Notes under the pieces: generated by a model
Told to the model about the DNA's origin: nothing
What the model saw: the letters and a program-made list of their open reading frames with translations, nothing else
Databases searched by the model: none
Shown here: positions 1-12,500 of the stretch, piece after piece
How the letters are laid out: each line of letters opens with the position of its first letter
Numbering within the stretch: the stretch's first letter is position 1
Translations under genes and position numbers: made by a program
Source of the DNA: Forficula auricularia
Lineage: Eukaryota > Arthropoda > Insecta > Dermaptera > Forficulidae
Direction: 5' to 3'
DNA length: 64,000 nt
Assembly: GCA_024734495.1 (NCBI GenBank)
Contig: JALMQS010000075.1
Span: forward strand, 3,650,935-3,714,934

Positions 1-502
1 TTCGTTTTTTAAGAAAATAATAGAGAAAAATTAATGAAATAGATTATACACTTACCTCAGGATGATAACTTTGTATATTAATCATTTTTAATTTATCGAT
101 CAAGTGACTTGTTTGTGTAAATCCTGCTAGTAAATACGCAGTAAATTTAATTCATTACAATGAATAGGATCTTTTAATATATCAAACAAAAGATTTGAGA
201 ATAAATAAATATATTATTATCGTTTGACATTTGATGGTCCAAATACTTGTATAAATATCCGAAATAACAACAAAATTTGGGCACGAATTTAGTGGAATCA
301 TCTTTGTTATGTTGGCCAAATTTGTTCCAGGTGATCAGCATCATCGTGGCTGACTTGACTGCATTAGTTCATATGTTTACAAACAAACCTATAAACTTTT
401 TGTCATTTTGATTTAAAGAATAGAAAAACAATCGAAATTTTTTATTTAATTTAGTAAAGATTCATGGTTTACTAATTAATATATTAATTATACTTTACCA
501 AA
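1..502. other. Upstream region of the Rat1/XRN2 gene
   Basis: AT-rich sequence before the start codon. It should hold the promoter and 5' UTR, but I see no convincing TATA box or initiator that would fix a transcription start. The last bases before the ATG (CCAAA, then ATGG) match the usual insect translation-start context. No gene or repeat was recognised here. Confidence 0.4.
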
Positions 503-577
503 ATGGGTGTACCAGCATTCTTTCGCTGGCTATCAAGAAAATATCCGTCAGTAATTGTGCCATGCGTTGAGGAAAAG
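503..577 (+). CDS. XRN2: XRN2 exon 1 (residues 1-25)
   Basis: Encodes the invariant XRN N-terminus [15 protein letters not shown]. Ends in phase 0 at AAG before the donor GTTTGT. Confidence 0.95.
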
Positions 578-3500
578 GTTTGTTTTTGTATTTTAAATCA
601 AAATAATACGAATATTTACGCAATTGTTCTATTTTAGCCTCAAGAGGTGGATGGCGTTGAAGTACCCGTCGATTCGTCACAACCAAATCCAAATAATTAT
701 GAATTTGACAATTTATATTTGGATATGAACGGAATCATTCATCCCTGTACTCACCCCGAAGACAAGTAATTATTATACTTTATTACTTTCTTTTCATTTA
801 CTCATTTTATACATATAATAAGCAAGTATAATCAGTGACGTAACTAGGATTTGGTGGCCCCCCCGCAAAACAAAATGTAGACCCCGATAAACTTTTGAAA
901 ATTCAATGATTAGGTGCAAGGAAAATAAATTGACAATTCTGATGAGGCCATCCACTTGACTTTACCATACAACCTGACCCCTCACTAATATTTAATATTT
1001 AATAAAATTATTTATAATCATGTAAGGGGGAGGGGTTAGTTTTTGCATTTTTAGACCTCTGGGGTCCCACTGATTATGTACCTATACAACATTTGGGTTG
1101 AGTTAGGTACAAGAACATAGAATTTCATCCTCCACCCAATTTTGGGCGGTTAGATTTTCATTTTTAGTTTTCTGGGGTGCACCGATTATGTATATAAAAT
1201 TTGGTTGAATTTGGTTCATAGACCTATATTTTAATTTTTTTGCTCCCCCTCCATTTTGGGGGTTACTTTTTGCATTTTTAGACTTCTGGGGGGGCACGGA
1301 TTATGCATACAAAATTTGGTTGAATTTGGTATAAAGGCCCATATTTTCATTTTTTGACTTTATACTCCCCCCCCCCCCATTTTGGGCGGTTAGTTTTTTG
1401 CATTTTTAGACTACTGGGGGTGCACGGATTATGCATACAAAATTTGGTTGAGTTTGGTACAAAGGCCTATATTTTCATTTTTTGACCCCCCCCTCATTTT
1501 GGGCCGTTTTTGCATTTTTAGACTTCTGGGGGCGCACGGGTTATGCATACAAAATTTGGTTGAGTTTGGTACAAAGGCCTATATTTTCATTTTTTGACCC
1601 TACACCCACCCCTCCCCTCATTTTGGGTGGTTAGTTTTTGCATTTTTAGTCTTTTGGGGTAGTATAATATTTTTTGGAATTATATAATAAGCCTATTTTA
1701 TTTTTTCTAGGCCAGCACCGAAAGATGAAGAAGAAATGATGGTTGCTATTTTCGAAGCTATTGACCGATTATTCAGAATCGTTCGTCCACGAAAACTCTT
1801 ATATATGGCAATCGATGGAGTTGTAAGTATTTTACATAACAATCTTTTTCTTGTTCCGTATCGTAAAAAACGGAACCCTTACTCAAATTGTCACCCTGTC
1901 CGAATCTTGTAATTCAGTGATTCCCAAAATTAAGGATGTAACTGACTACTTATTCGATAATTGAATATAGCCCCCCCCCCCCCCGCTCTCTCTGTTCATT
2001 CAATGGAAAAGTACCCATTTAAATAAAAAACAATAGCCATGTCAACATAATTACAATATAAGATGCTAAAAATGTTTTTACTATGCATTTATTATATTAT
2101 CGTCTATTATTGCTACAATGAATAAAATGTTTCTTTTCTTTACAATATATATATATTGAGTCGTGCTAAACAAGCATCTGATCTTTTATTTATGTGAAAC
2201 CTACCTAGTATTTTATATTTAAAATTTTTTTGAAAAAGTTCCAAAAAACATTTTTCTAAAAAATTCTCTTTACTTAAAAATTAAAATGGGACCCTATTAA
2301 TGTCACGGCAATGTCTGTCCGTCTGTAAAGCATTGTAGCTCGTGAACTAAATAGGACAAAATCTAGAAATTTGTATTCAATTTCCCGAAAAGCAAAAATC
2401 GTTTTTTTTTTTGTTTTTTTTTATTTAGATTTTTACACTAAGTATTATCCCTAACACTCCAGGATATGATATATTATTTTAAATTTACATTAAATGTATT
2501 TGTAGTTATTAATTCTTTGTTTATTTAATTATTTATAGACATTTTGGGTTTTCCCTTCTTAGATTATTCTATTCTTCTATTATTATTAAGGGATAGGAAT
2601 AGAAAGAAAAATCTTAATACCTTTTTAAAAATATTAAATTATGTTAATTTTTTTTTAATTAATTTATTTTGATTTAAAATGACGGTGTTAGAGAGCACCA
2701 AAGTGGCCTTTTATTTTGTACCTGGCGGCGTATAGAAACGGCTTATGCTAAAATTAAGTAAAAATTTCACAAATTCACTCATTACCTCATTATCAACGAC
2801 AAATAGGAATGAATTTGATATTTCAAGTAAATACTTTGGAAGACAACCATTTTTCTGCTGCTTGCCGGCCTCTGGGCGAGCCTAAGTATGGAATTCATGA
2901 AGCTACAGGCCATTCAGCTAGTAATCTATATATATATAAAATTAAGGTTTTGTCTGTACATTGGTCCAAATCACGCCAAATTTTGGTTGCACACGTTTCA
3001 AGCAAAGTTATAAACAAAAACACCCTCAACAAAATTCCTGTCTGTCTGTCTGTATGTATGTTTCCGTGGTTACCGCGAAAAGTTACTCACGATTCACGTA
3101 AAAACGGCTGAAGGGATTATTATGAAATTTCATATTTGCATCAGATGTATTCTAACTTACGTTTATAGCTAACGTTTTGATATTTTGACCCCAAAAGGGG
3201 GTTTGGGGGGCGCACGAATGAAAATGATCAAATAACTCCTAAACTATTAACCCTACGGTACATTTTATGATAAGCAAAGTTGTAAGGGGTGTGATTTCTG
3301 ACAACTTTTGTTTAAAAGTTCTCCCAAAATACCACCCCCCCCAAAAAAAGGGGGGGGGTGGTATGAGGGTCCGGGGTTGGAATAAGGGTGGGGTGAGGGC
3401 GTAAGACGGAGTAGGATGGGGGTGGTGCAGGAGAGTCCGGGGGCGTAGCGGGAGTGGGGGTGTGGTGCGCGGGGGTGGGGTTCGGGGGTGATGGTGCAGG

Positions 3501-6500
3501 GCGGAGTTCAGATGAGGATCCAAGGACTGGGTGGAGGGGGGGGTTGCGGTAAGGGTCCAGAGGCGGGGTGGTGGTGCGTGTGCTGGGTGGGTTTCGGGGA
3601 GTGGGGTGTGAGGGTGAGGTTCGTAGGTTGGGGGTCCAGGGGCGTGCCCTCTTGTTAGCAACTCTCGGTATGCCAGTTCGATTCGCACTTATCCAGCTTT
3701 TTGTAATAATATATTTCCAAGTCGTGGGTTTTTTCAAAATTCTCCCACTGGAATTTTCAAGAGTGATTAAAAAGAAAAAAAAGACATTGTTATAAATATG
3801 GACAAGGGTAGGGATTATTTTTCAATTCTCAAATAATTGTAAAATAATAAATATCTAAATTTTAATTTGGAAATAAAAATATTTTGTTCAAAAAATGATT
3901 TATTTACATTATTTGTTCAGTAAATACGAGTATTTTTTTGGGGACTGGCAGTTGAGTACACTGGTCTAGGACATTCCACTTGGATATTGATCAGATTTTA
4001 TTTATTTAATTTTAGGCTCCTCGTGCAAAAATGAACCAACAACGATCAAGAAGATTTCGAGCTTCTAAAGAAATCGTTGAAAAAGTTGAAGAAATCAATC
4101 GCCTTCGAACTGAATTGATGGCCAAAGGTGCTCACCTTCCGCCAGAGAAGCCCAAAGAAAGCCATTTTGACAGCAATTGTATTACCCCGGTAAGGAAACA
4201 TTCACTTATACAAATTATCTCATATTATAATGAGTTTTATTAGTTATTTAGATTTCGTTTAATAATTTTTAATATTTTTCCTCCAGGGCACCCCATTTAT
4301 GGCGAGATTGTCGACTTGCTTGCATTATTATATTCATTCTCGACTGAATACAGACCCAGGATGGCGTGGAATTAAAGTAATTCTATCTGATGCTAATGTT
4401 CCTGGAGAAGGGGAACATAAAATTATGGATTATATAAGAAAACAAAGAAGTAAGTGCAGAAATTGATGATTAATCCAAAACATATTTCTTTCGTAATTTT
4501 CTTTATTTTAAATAGTTTCAATTATAATATTAAATTTGAAAGTTTATAATAGGAAAATAAGGACAACTTTTTATGTGTGACTTTTTTATTTATCAGTCAA
4601 CATCGATTTTGCCGACTTCTTCAAGGCTTCAAATCATCATCATTGAGTATACAGTCCTAAGACTGGTTTGATGCAACAATCCGTCTCCACTCGACTCTGT
4701 CCCCCGCCAGCCGTTTAACCTCTCTAAATGTCTGGCATCCCATATCCCCAATTATTTGGTTGAAATATTCTAATCTGGTTCTTCCCCTTCCCCTTTTCTT
4801 TCCCACCTCCCCCTCCAAGATATCCCTAAGCAGTCCCCCATGTCTCAGTGTGTGCCCCATCATCTGACCTCTTCTCTTCTTCAGACTCTTCCACAAGGTT
4901 CTTCTTTCTCCGATTCTTCCAAGAACTTCTTCATTTGTAATTTTATCCATCCATTTGATATTCGTCATTCTTCTGTAGCACCACATTTCGAAAGCCTCTA
5001 ATCTCTTTCTCTCCGCTTCTCTAATTGTCCAGGTTTCACACCCGTACATGGCTATGCTCCATACATATGTCTTCAATAGCAACTTCCTGTTTGCTAAGCT
5101 GATTGAGGAGGAGCATAGTAGTTTTTGTTTTGAATTAAACCCCATTTTTGCTTGGGCAATTCTTGATTTAATTTCGTTTTCGCTCCTCCCATCCCATGTT
5201 ATTTTACTTCCTAGGTAGCGGAATTCCTTAACTCCTTCTAGGTTTTCTTGGTTAATTTTGATGCATTCCTGTCTCGTTTGTTCTTTTTTTGTACATACTA
5301 GGAACTTGGTTTTATTCTTGTTTATTTTCATTTTGATTTCTTCTATTAGGATTTGGTTAATTCCATTCAAGGCGTCCTCTAATTCTTTTTTATTGCTTCC
5401 TAGAAGGGCAATGTCATCGGCAAATCTTAACATAGCGATCTTTTGACCTTGGATTTCTATACCTGTATCAATTTTGTCTTTGAATTCTTTAATCGCTTCT
5501 TCTATGTATAAGTTGAAAATCATGGGTGACAGCACACATCCTTGTCTTACACCTTTTTTTATTTTGGCTTCTCTTTGTTCATCACCAATATTTATAATTG
5601 CCGTCTGGTTTTGATATAGATTGTAGATTAGTCTTCTCTCTCTGAATTTTATTCCCGCCTGTTTTAATATTTTAAACATAATTTCCCAATTGACGTTATC
5701 GAATGCTTTTTCTAGGTCTATGAATCCGATGTAGACAGATTCTTCCCTGATAAAAGCCCTTTCTATTATTAGTCTAAGAGAGAATTGCTTCTCGGGTGCC
5801 TCTGTTTCTTCTAAAGCCGAACTGGTCTTCCCCCAGATTTTCTTCAACTCTTTGTTCTATTCTTCTTTGGATTATTTTGGTTAGGATTTTGGAGGCATGT
5901 GAGGTTAGGCTAATGGTCCTGAAATTTTCACATTTATCCGCGCCTGTCTTTTTGGGAAGTGTGACTATTTTGTTTTTTTCGAAATCTTTTGGGATGATTC
6001 CCAATTTATAGATTTTGCTAATTAGTTCAAAAAGTTTGTCACGTGCCTTTTCTCCAGAGTTCTTTAGGATTTCAGCTTGTATATTGTCTATTCCGGGTGC
6101 TCTATTATTTTTTAGTTCCTTCAAAGCTGTCTCGAATTCTGACCTGAGTATGGGGTCTCCTAATTCGTTTTCGTCCACAGATTCTTCTTCTTCTATTGGG
6201 TTCATTGTTTTTTCTTCTCCATAGAGTTCTTCTAGGTGTTCCTTCCATCTATTTGCCTGTTCGTTTTCGTTTAGAATAATGTGGCCTCCTTTATCTCTTA
6301 TGTTCTTGCTTTTTGGCTTGTCTTCTTGGAAATTTCTTTTTATTGCCCTATAGGCTACATCAACTTTTCCCAATACTAGATTTTCGTTGACTTCTTTACA
6401 TTTTTCTTGAATCATTTTTTCTTTTGCTTTTCTACATTCTCTTATAACTTTCCATCTTAATTTTTTATATGTTTCTTTCCCTTCTTCGTCTTTTCTGTTC

Positions 6501-9500
6501 TTAAATTTTCTTCGTTCGTCAATCAGTTGCCGTATTTCGTCTGTTACCCATGGCTTTTTAATTTCGTTTTTCTTTGATTTAAGGACTTCGTTGGCTGTTT
6601 CAGTCAGGCTTGATTTCATAGCATTCCATTCTTGTTCGATTTCTTCTTCTTTGTTATTTGTGGGTGTTTTTCTTCCAGTTTCTTATTCATTACGTTTTCG
6701 AAAAGTTTTTGGGTTTCCTTATTTTTTAATTTAGATATATCCCAGTTTTTTCGCGACCCTCCCTTTTTTATTAGTTTTTTAAATTTTAGTTGGCATTTCA
6801 TCGCAATTAGATTGTGATCACTAAAAATATCAGCCCCAGGATAGCTTTTACAGTCCTTTACTTGATTTCTGAATCTTTGTTTGACTAATATGTAATCTAT
6901 TTGAAATCTCCCCTTGTCTTTTGGCATTTTCCACGTGTAGATCCTTCTTGGATGGTGTTGGAAGAGTGTGTTTGCTACTACTAAACTGTGCTTACTGCAA
7001 AATTCAATTAATCTTTCGCCCCTTTCATTCCTATCTCCTAGACCGTGTTCGCCCACCACTTTTCCTTCTTTGCCTTTTCCTACTCTTGCATTCCAATCCC
7101 CCATAATTATTAAATTTTCATCCCCTTTAACGCGCTTCATCAGGTTTTCAATTTGTTCGTACATTTCTTCTATAACTTGGTTATCCTTATATGATGTAGT
7201 AGGCATGTATACCTGGATTATCACAGTATCTTTCGGTTTCGAATCCACTGTGATCATAACAATCCTTTTGCTTACCTGAAGATAATTCTTTACCCTTTGC
7301 CCTATTTTTTTATTCATAATAATGCCCACTCCTGCCTGCCCCTTCTGCCCCCCCGTATGAATGATTCTATGGCTGTTTTCAAACCAAAAATCTCCCTCTA
7401 CTGGGTATCTCATTTCACTAATCCCAATAATGTCCAATTTGTGTCTATCCATTTCCCGCTTTAAATTCATTAGTTTATCTATTCCCTTTAGCGTCCTAAC
7501 ATTCCACGCTCCGACTCGTAGAAAGTCATTATTTATTTTTCCCTTTATGATGGTCTCTCCTCGGGTAGCCCCTTCCCGGAGATCCGAACGAGGGGCTAGT
7601 TTACCTCCGGAATTCTTTACTCGAAGAGAAATCGTCATATTGCATATTCTCGGGATTTGTAATGTGGTGGTTTCCCGTTGCCTTCCACATGTTGAAGAGA
7701 AGAAAAATGAAAAAGGAAATCACTCCTAGCCCTCGGCTTCAAATAGATTTTTTAAATTTGAGATTTATTTATGTAAGGATCAAAAGAAAAAAATATTCTA
7801 TTCTGGTTTAAAAAACAGTGTTGCCTCATTCTATTTATGTTATTTCTGTTTTAATCTAATGTAATTTATATATATAAAATTAAGGTTTTGTCTGTACATT
7901 GCTCCAAATCAAGCCAAATTTTGGTTGCACACGTTTCAAGCAAAGTTATGAACGAAAACACCCTTAACAAAATTCATGTCTGTGTGTCTGTATGTTTCCG
8001 TGGTTTCCGCGAAAAGTTGCTCACGATTCACGTAAAAACTGCTGAAGGGATTATTATGAAATTTCATATTTGCATCAGATGTCTTCTAACTTACGTTTAT
8101 AGCTATATAACGTTTTGATATTTTTTTTCAGGGAGGGGAGGCTCACGAATGAAAATTATCAAATAACCTCTAAACTATTAACCCTACGGCAAATTTTATT
8201 ATAAGCAAAGTTGTAGGGAATCTTATTTCTGACAACTTTTGTTTAAAAAAATTCCCCCCAAAAAACACCAAAAAGGGGGGAGGGTGAAAAAATGCAAATT
8301 CTTGCCCTTGGAGCAAACTCAACCAAATTGTGTGTGTATTCATAAAGTGTGGGCCTCTAGAGAGCTAGAAATGCAAAAACTATCCACCCATATTGGGGGT
8401 GGGTCAACAAATGAAAATTCTTGCTCTTAGACTAAACTCAACCAAATTTTGTATACATAATCTGTGGGTCACTAGAAGGCTAGAAATGCAAAAACTGGTG
8501 GTGGAGTGGGGGGTTCAGGTGAGGGGCCCAGAGGCGTAGTGGGGTGGTACGGGGGTGGGGGTCTGAGGTGGGTGGGGTGGAGGGTTCGGGTGGTGGTTTG
8601 GGGGCGGGGGTTGGGTGCGGGGGGTGGGGGTGCTGGGTGGGTATCGGGGGGTCCATGGGTGTGCCCCCTCGCTAGCAAGAGGGTCGCCGAAGGCGGGCCT
8701 TGGAGCTAGTTGTTGATATAAAAAGAAAGAAGGAAAAAAAAGAAAAATTGTTTAGGTGAATGTTTCAAATATTTTTTGAAATTTGTGTTTCTGATGGTCT
8801 TCAATGGTAACGAAGATAACAAGAAAATTTAGACGAATGTGTGGCATGACTATTTGAAGCCCTGAAGAAGTCAGCAAAATCGACGAAACGTTGGCTATAA
8901 ATAAAAAAAGTCACACATAAAAACTTGTCCTTATTTTCCTATTATAAACTTTCAAATTAATAAAAATTATGGACGGAAATAAGAATAATTATAATAATAA
9001 AAAAATTAAGTAAAATAGCAAGGTGGGTTTCACATAAAATGAAATAAAACAAAAGTGAGTTTAGATTTCGATATATTTCGGGTTGTCAGTCTATAGTCAG
9101 GAGTTTTCTTTGACTCCTGACGAAGGGCTGACAACCCGAAATAAATCAAATCTAAACTCACTTTTGTTTTATTTCATTTTATGTGAAACCACCTCACAAT
9201 TTTACCTAATTTTTTTTATTATTATATAAAAATGTTGCACCTAGAATCAACACCTATCTCCTTAAAAGTTATTACTTTCAATTAATCTAAATATTGAATT
9301 TATTTTCTTTGTTTATTAAGGTCAACCAGATCATGATCCAAACACTCAACATTGTTTATGTGGAGCTGATGCCGATTTAATAATGTTAGGTTTGGCAACT
9401 CACGAACCTAATTTTACGATTATTCGTGAAGAATTTAAACCTTTTAAACCAAGACCTTGTGAAATTTGTGGCCAGATGGGTAAGTTTTTATAAATTGATT

Positions 9501-12500
9501 TCTAGCTAATTAATATTTTGACGCATTAAAGATTGGGGAGTGATTAATTGAAACAATTTTTCAGGCAGAATATTCTATTATATTTTATGTTACCCCCCAT
9601 CCATACCTTCATTCTATTTTACTAATTTTTTCACCACCCTACTATAAATGAAGTTTGCTGCTAATGACTGCTTAGGGGCCTTCCATAAATTACATCTAAA
9701 TCCAGGCATTTTTTTATCCCCTCATCTCTTGCCAGAGTTCATCACATTTTTGGACGTTCAATAGCAGAATTTATAAAATAAATGAAAATCAAAGACTCTC
9801 CTCTGCTTGATGTAAAATATTAAATGTTTGCTTATATGCCAGAAGAGCGCTCTCACCTCAGAAATCCAATTTAAGTCCCAAAATAGCTATCCATACCATT
9901 GACGATTCTTTGAGATAACCAGCTACTAAATTTCACTCAAATATGGTATCTACATATCTCCATCGTAAAATTTGTAATTCAAACATATTGCCCGGATAGC
10001 CTTTTTGCAAAACTCTTGATTTTGATTTCCGGGATGTCAACAGACCTTCTGACATATAATCAAACTGATTTTTAACATTTTAGTTTAAACAGAAAACACT
10101 CTCTTTGATTTTCTCTTATGAAAATAAGATTTTTTTATTTTTTAATAAATAAATTTAATTTTTTATTAATATTTATTATCACTCCGTTCCTTTGATAATA
10201 AGAATAGATTTGTAATTTTTAAATTATACCAATTTTTTTATTTTTTATATCAAAATATATTTTGGCATATAAGGCCCAAATCCGCCCCTGTCTCGAATAC
10301 GGCTCTCTTCTATGGAGATGAGCCTCTAAATATTCTCTTGCTACCCTGGATGCAATTCAGAAAATCGCTAGCTCATCGAAGAAATGTCTCTGCCCTTTCC
10401 CTTTTCTATAGATACTATCACGGCAGGTGCTCTGATGAGATAAAATCAATAGTTCTCCCCAAAGCATGAATTTTATTCTTCAATATCGAATGATTTAAAA
10501 AAAAACGATATTTACTTGGAATGGTTTATTGATTGGAATTAAAGATACAACAGGTTATTACAATTGAGACTGGAGGTCTCAATTCAAACAGAGTCAAGAC
10601 AAGCCTTGCTGCGACGATCTCGCATCGTCCTTATATACTACTTTATCGCTGACGGCTGAGTTTGCAAGAGATTAGGAGTCGTCATCATTTATCCTTACAT
10701 GACTCATGCTTTGCGCGTAGCACGCGTTTTGACGACTCCCAACACTCTTTCGCGGTCAAATTGGAAAAGTGCCGGACCACTTTATTTGTCAATACATATA
10801 TCCCCATGACTTCAAGGAACTGGAACTCTCTCCCAGCCTCCATCTTTCCCAGCACTTATAATCTACAAACCTTCAAAACCCTAGTTCATAAACACCTACG
10901 TCTCCACCCTCTCACTTAATCAACTTTCCCTTCTCTTCGGTAATGCAAGGGTCTTTCGAGATCCATAGGGGATGCATCTTTACTTGTGCCCCCCTTCTTG
11001 CATTTGATTGCATTAAAAAAAATATATATATTTATTTTGTTTCGACACTCTTTATAAGAAAATTCATAAAAAAAAACCATTCTGTTTAGTTTAACTTTTA
11101 TTTTTTGACTTATCGTTTGGGTTCTAAAAAAATAAATAAATTACTCTCTGTTTTAGGTCATGAGATGAAAGATTGTTTAGGCTTACCAAGCGAAGACTCA
11201 ATCGCACCCCAAGCAGTGGGTTGCGCAGATGAATTCATCTTTGTTCGTTTGAGTATTTTACGGGAATACTTAGAAAGAGAACTGGATATGCCCAATTTGC
11301 CCTTTGAATATGATTTTGAGCGTGCAATCGATGATTGGGTTTTTATGTGCTTTTTTGTCGGTAACGATTTCCTTCCGCATTTACCATCATTAGAAATTAG
11401 AGAAGGAGCTATCGATCGTCTTGTTAATCTCTATAAAAAAACTGTTTATAAGACTGGGGTATGTATTTATTTTTCTTTCTTTACTTGCACTTATTATATA
11501 TAGAACTTCTTATTTTTTTTTTTAATTAAATTTGATAATAGAAAAATATATAATTATAGCCACTGGGATTCAAACCCGGGACATCATGTCTCTCAGGTGA
11601 AGATCTAGCTCAGCGCTTCTTAAACTTTTTTCATTTGCGACCCCATTTTAATTGAGAAATTTTTTCGCGATCCCATATAATATAAATATATTTTTAATAG
11701 CAAATCATAAATAAATTTATAGTGATGGAAATTTTTATAAATATACCTACTTATTATACAGGATGGGGCATAAAGATCTACGACATTTTGAAGAGGTATA
11801 AAAAAAATGAAAAAATTTAACTAAAAAAAAACTGAATACATTTTTGAAAAGAACATAAAATAAAATTTTTTTAAAATGTGTTTTATAAACATATCACACG
11901 AAAAAAAAAGGGGGGGGGTCAAAAATGAAAATTCTAGCCCTTTTGACAAAAAACTCAACCAAATTTTGTATAAATATTCTGTGTATCCCCCCGAAGGCTA
12001 GACATGCAAAAACTAACCACCCAAAGTGGGGGAGGGTTAAAAATGAAAATTCTAGCCCTTTCGACCAAACTAAGTATACTAAATTTGGTTGAATTTGGTC
12101 AAAAGGGCTAGAATTTTCATTTTTAACCCCACCCCCATTTTGGTTATTTATTTTTTGCATTTCTAGCCTTCTGGGGGTCCACAGAATATGTATACAAAAT
12201 TTGGTTGAGTTAGTCGAAACGGCTAGAATTTTCATTTTGCCCCCCCCCCCCCCCCCCCCCCCCCACCACACACACACACACTTTTTTTTTGTCTGATAAT
12301 GTTTAAAACACATTTAAAAAAGAATATTTTATGTTCTTTTCAAAAATATATTCGGTTTTTTTCTATTTAATTTTTTTCATTTTTTTATACCTCTTCAAAA
12401 TGTCGTAGATCTTTATGCCCCACTCTGTATATAATAATTCTATTATATCTAAACAATACTGAAATGGATCTGCTTGTTTCTTATTAAATAAACAGTCAAA

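Larger units (their letters stand above)
4635..7734 (-). mobile_element. RTE-clade LINE, near full length
   Basis: A 3.1-kb element flanked by the 10-bp duplication GGCTTCAAAT (4625-4634 and 7735-7744). On the - strand it begins at 7734, carries a GGAAGGCAACGGGAAACCACC-like 5' leader, encodes an apurinic endonuclease and a reverse transcriptase, and ends in an ATG-repeat tail (4635-4650), as RTE elements do. Length fits a full RTE. Two frameshifts make this copy defective. Confidence 0.9.
4530..8986 (+). mobile_element. Penelope-like element remnant 1, with nested insertions
   Basis: Bounded by a 10-bp duplication AATTATAATA (4520-4529, 8987-8996). Its ends are inverted copies of a ~100-bp sequence: TTTGAAAGTTTATAATAGG on the left, its complement on the right. 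Each arm carries a hammerhead-like core (decayed left, partly decayed right). The right end finishes TTATGGACGGAAATAAG, the same 3' tail as the better-preserved element at 55113-61710. Its interior is interrupted by the RTE LINE and a Helentron-like repeat. No Penelope coding sequence remains. Confidence 0.7.

Noticed and set aside
3239..3737. Overlapping proline/threonine-rich open frames on the - strand
   Set aside because: They arise from a G-rich tract inside a dispersed repeat, and two frames give similar proline-rich products. No domain is visible. The same applies to 8472-8709.
5258..7729. Multiple + strand open frames of 60-122 codons
   Set aside because: All are antisense shadows of the RTE LINE proteins.
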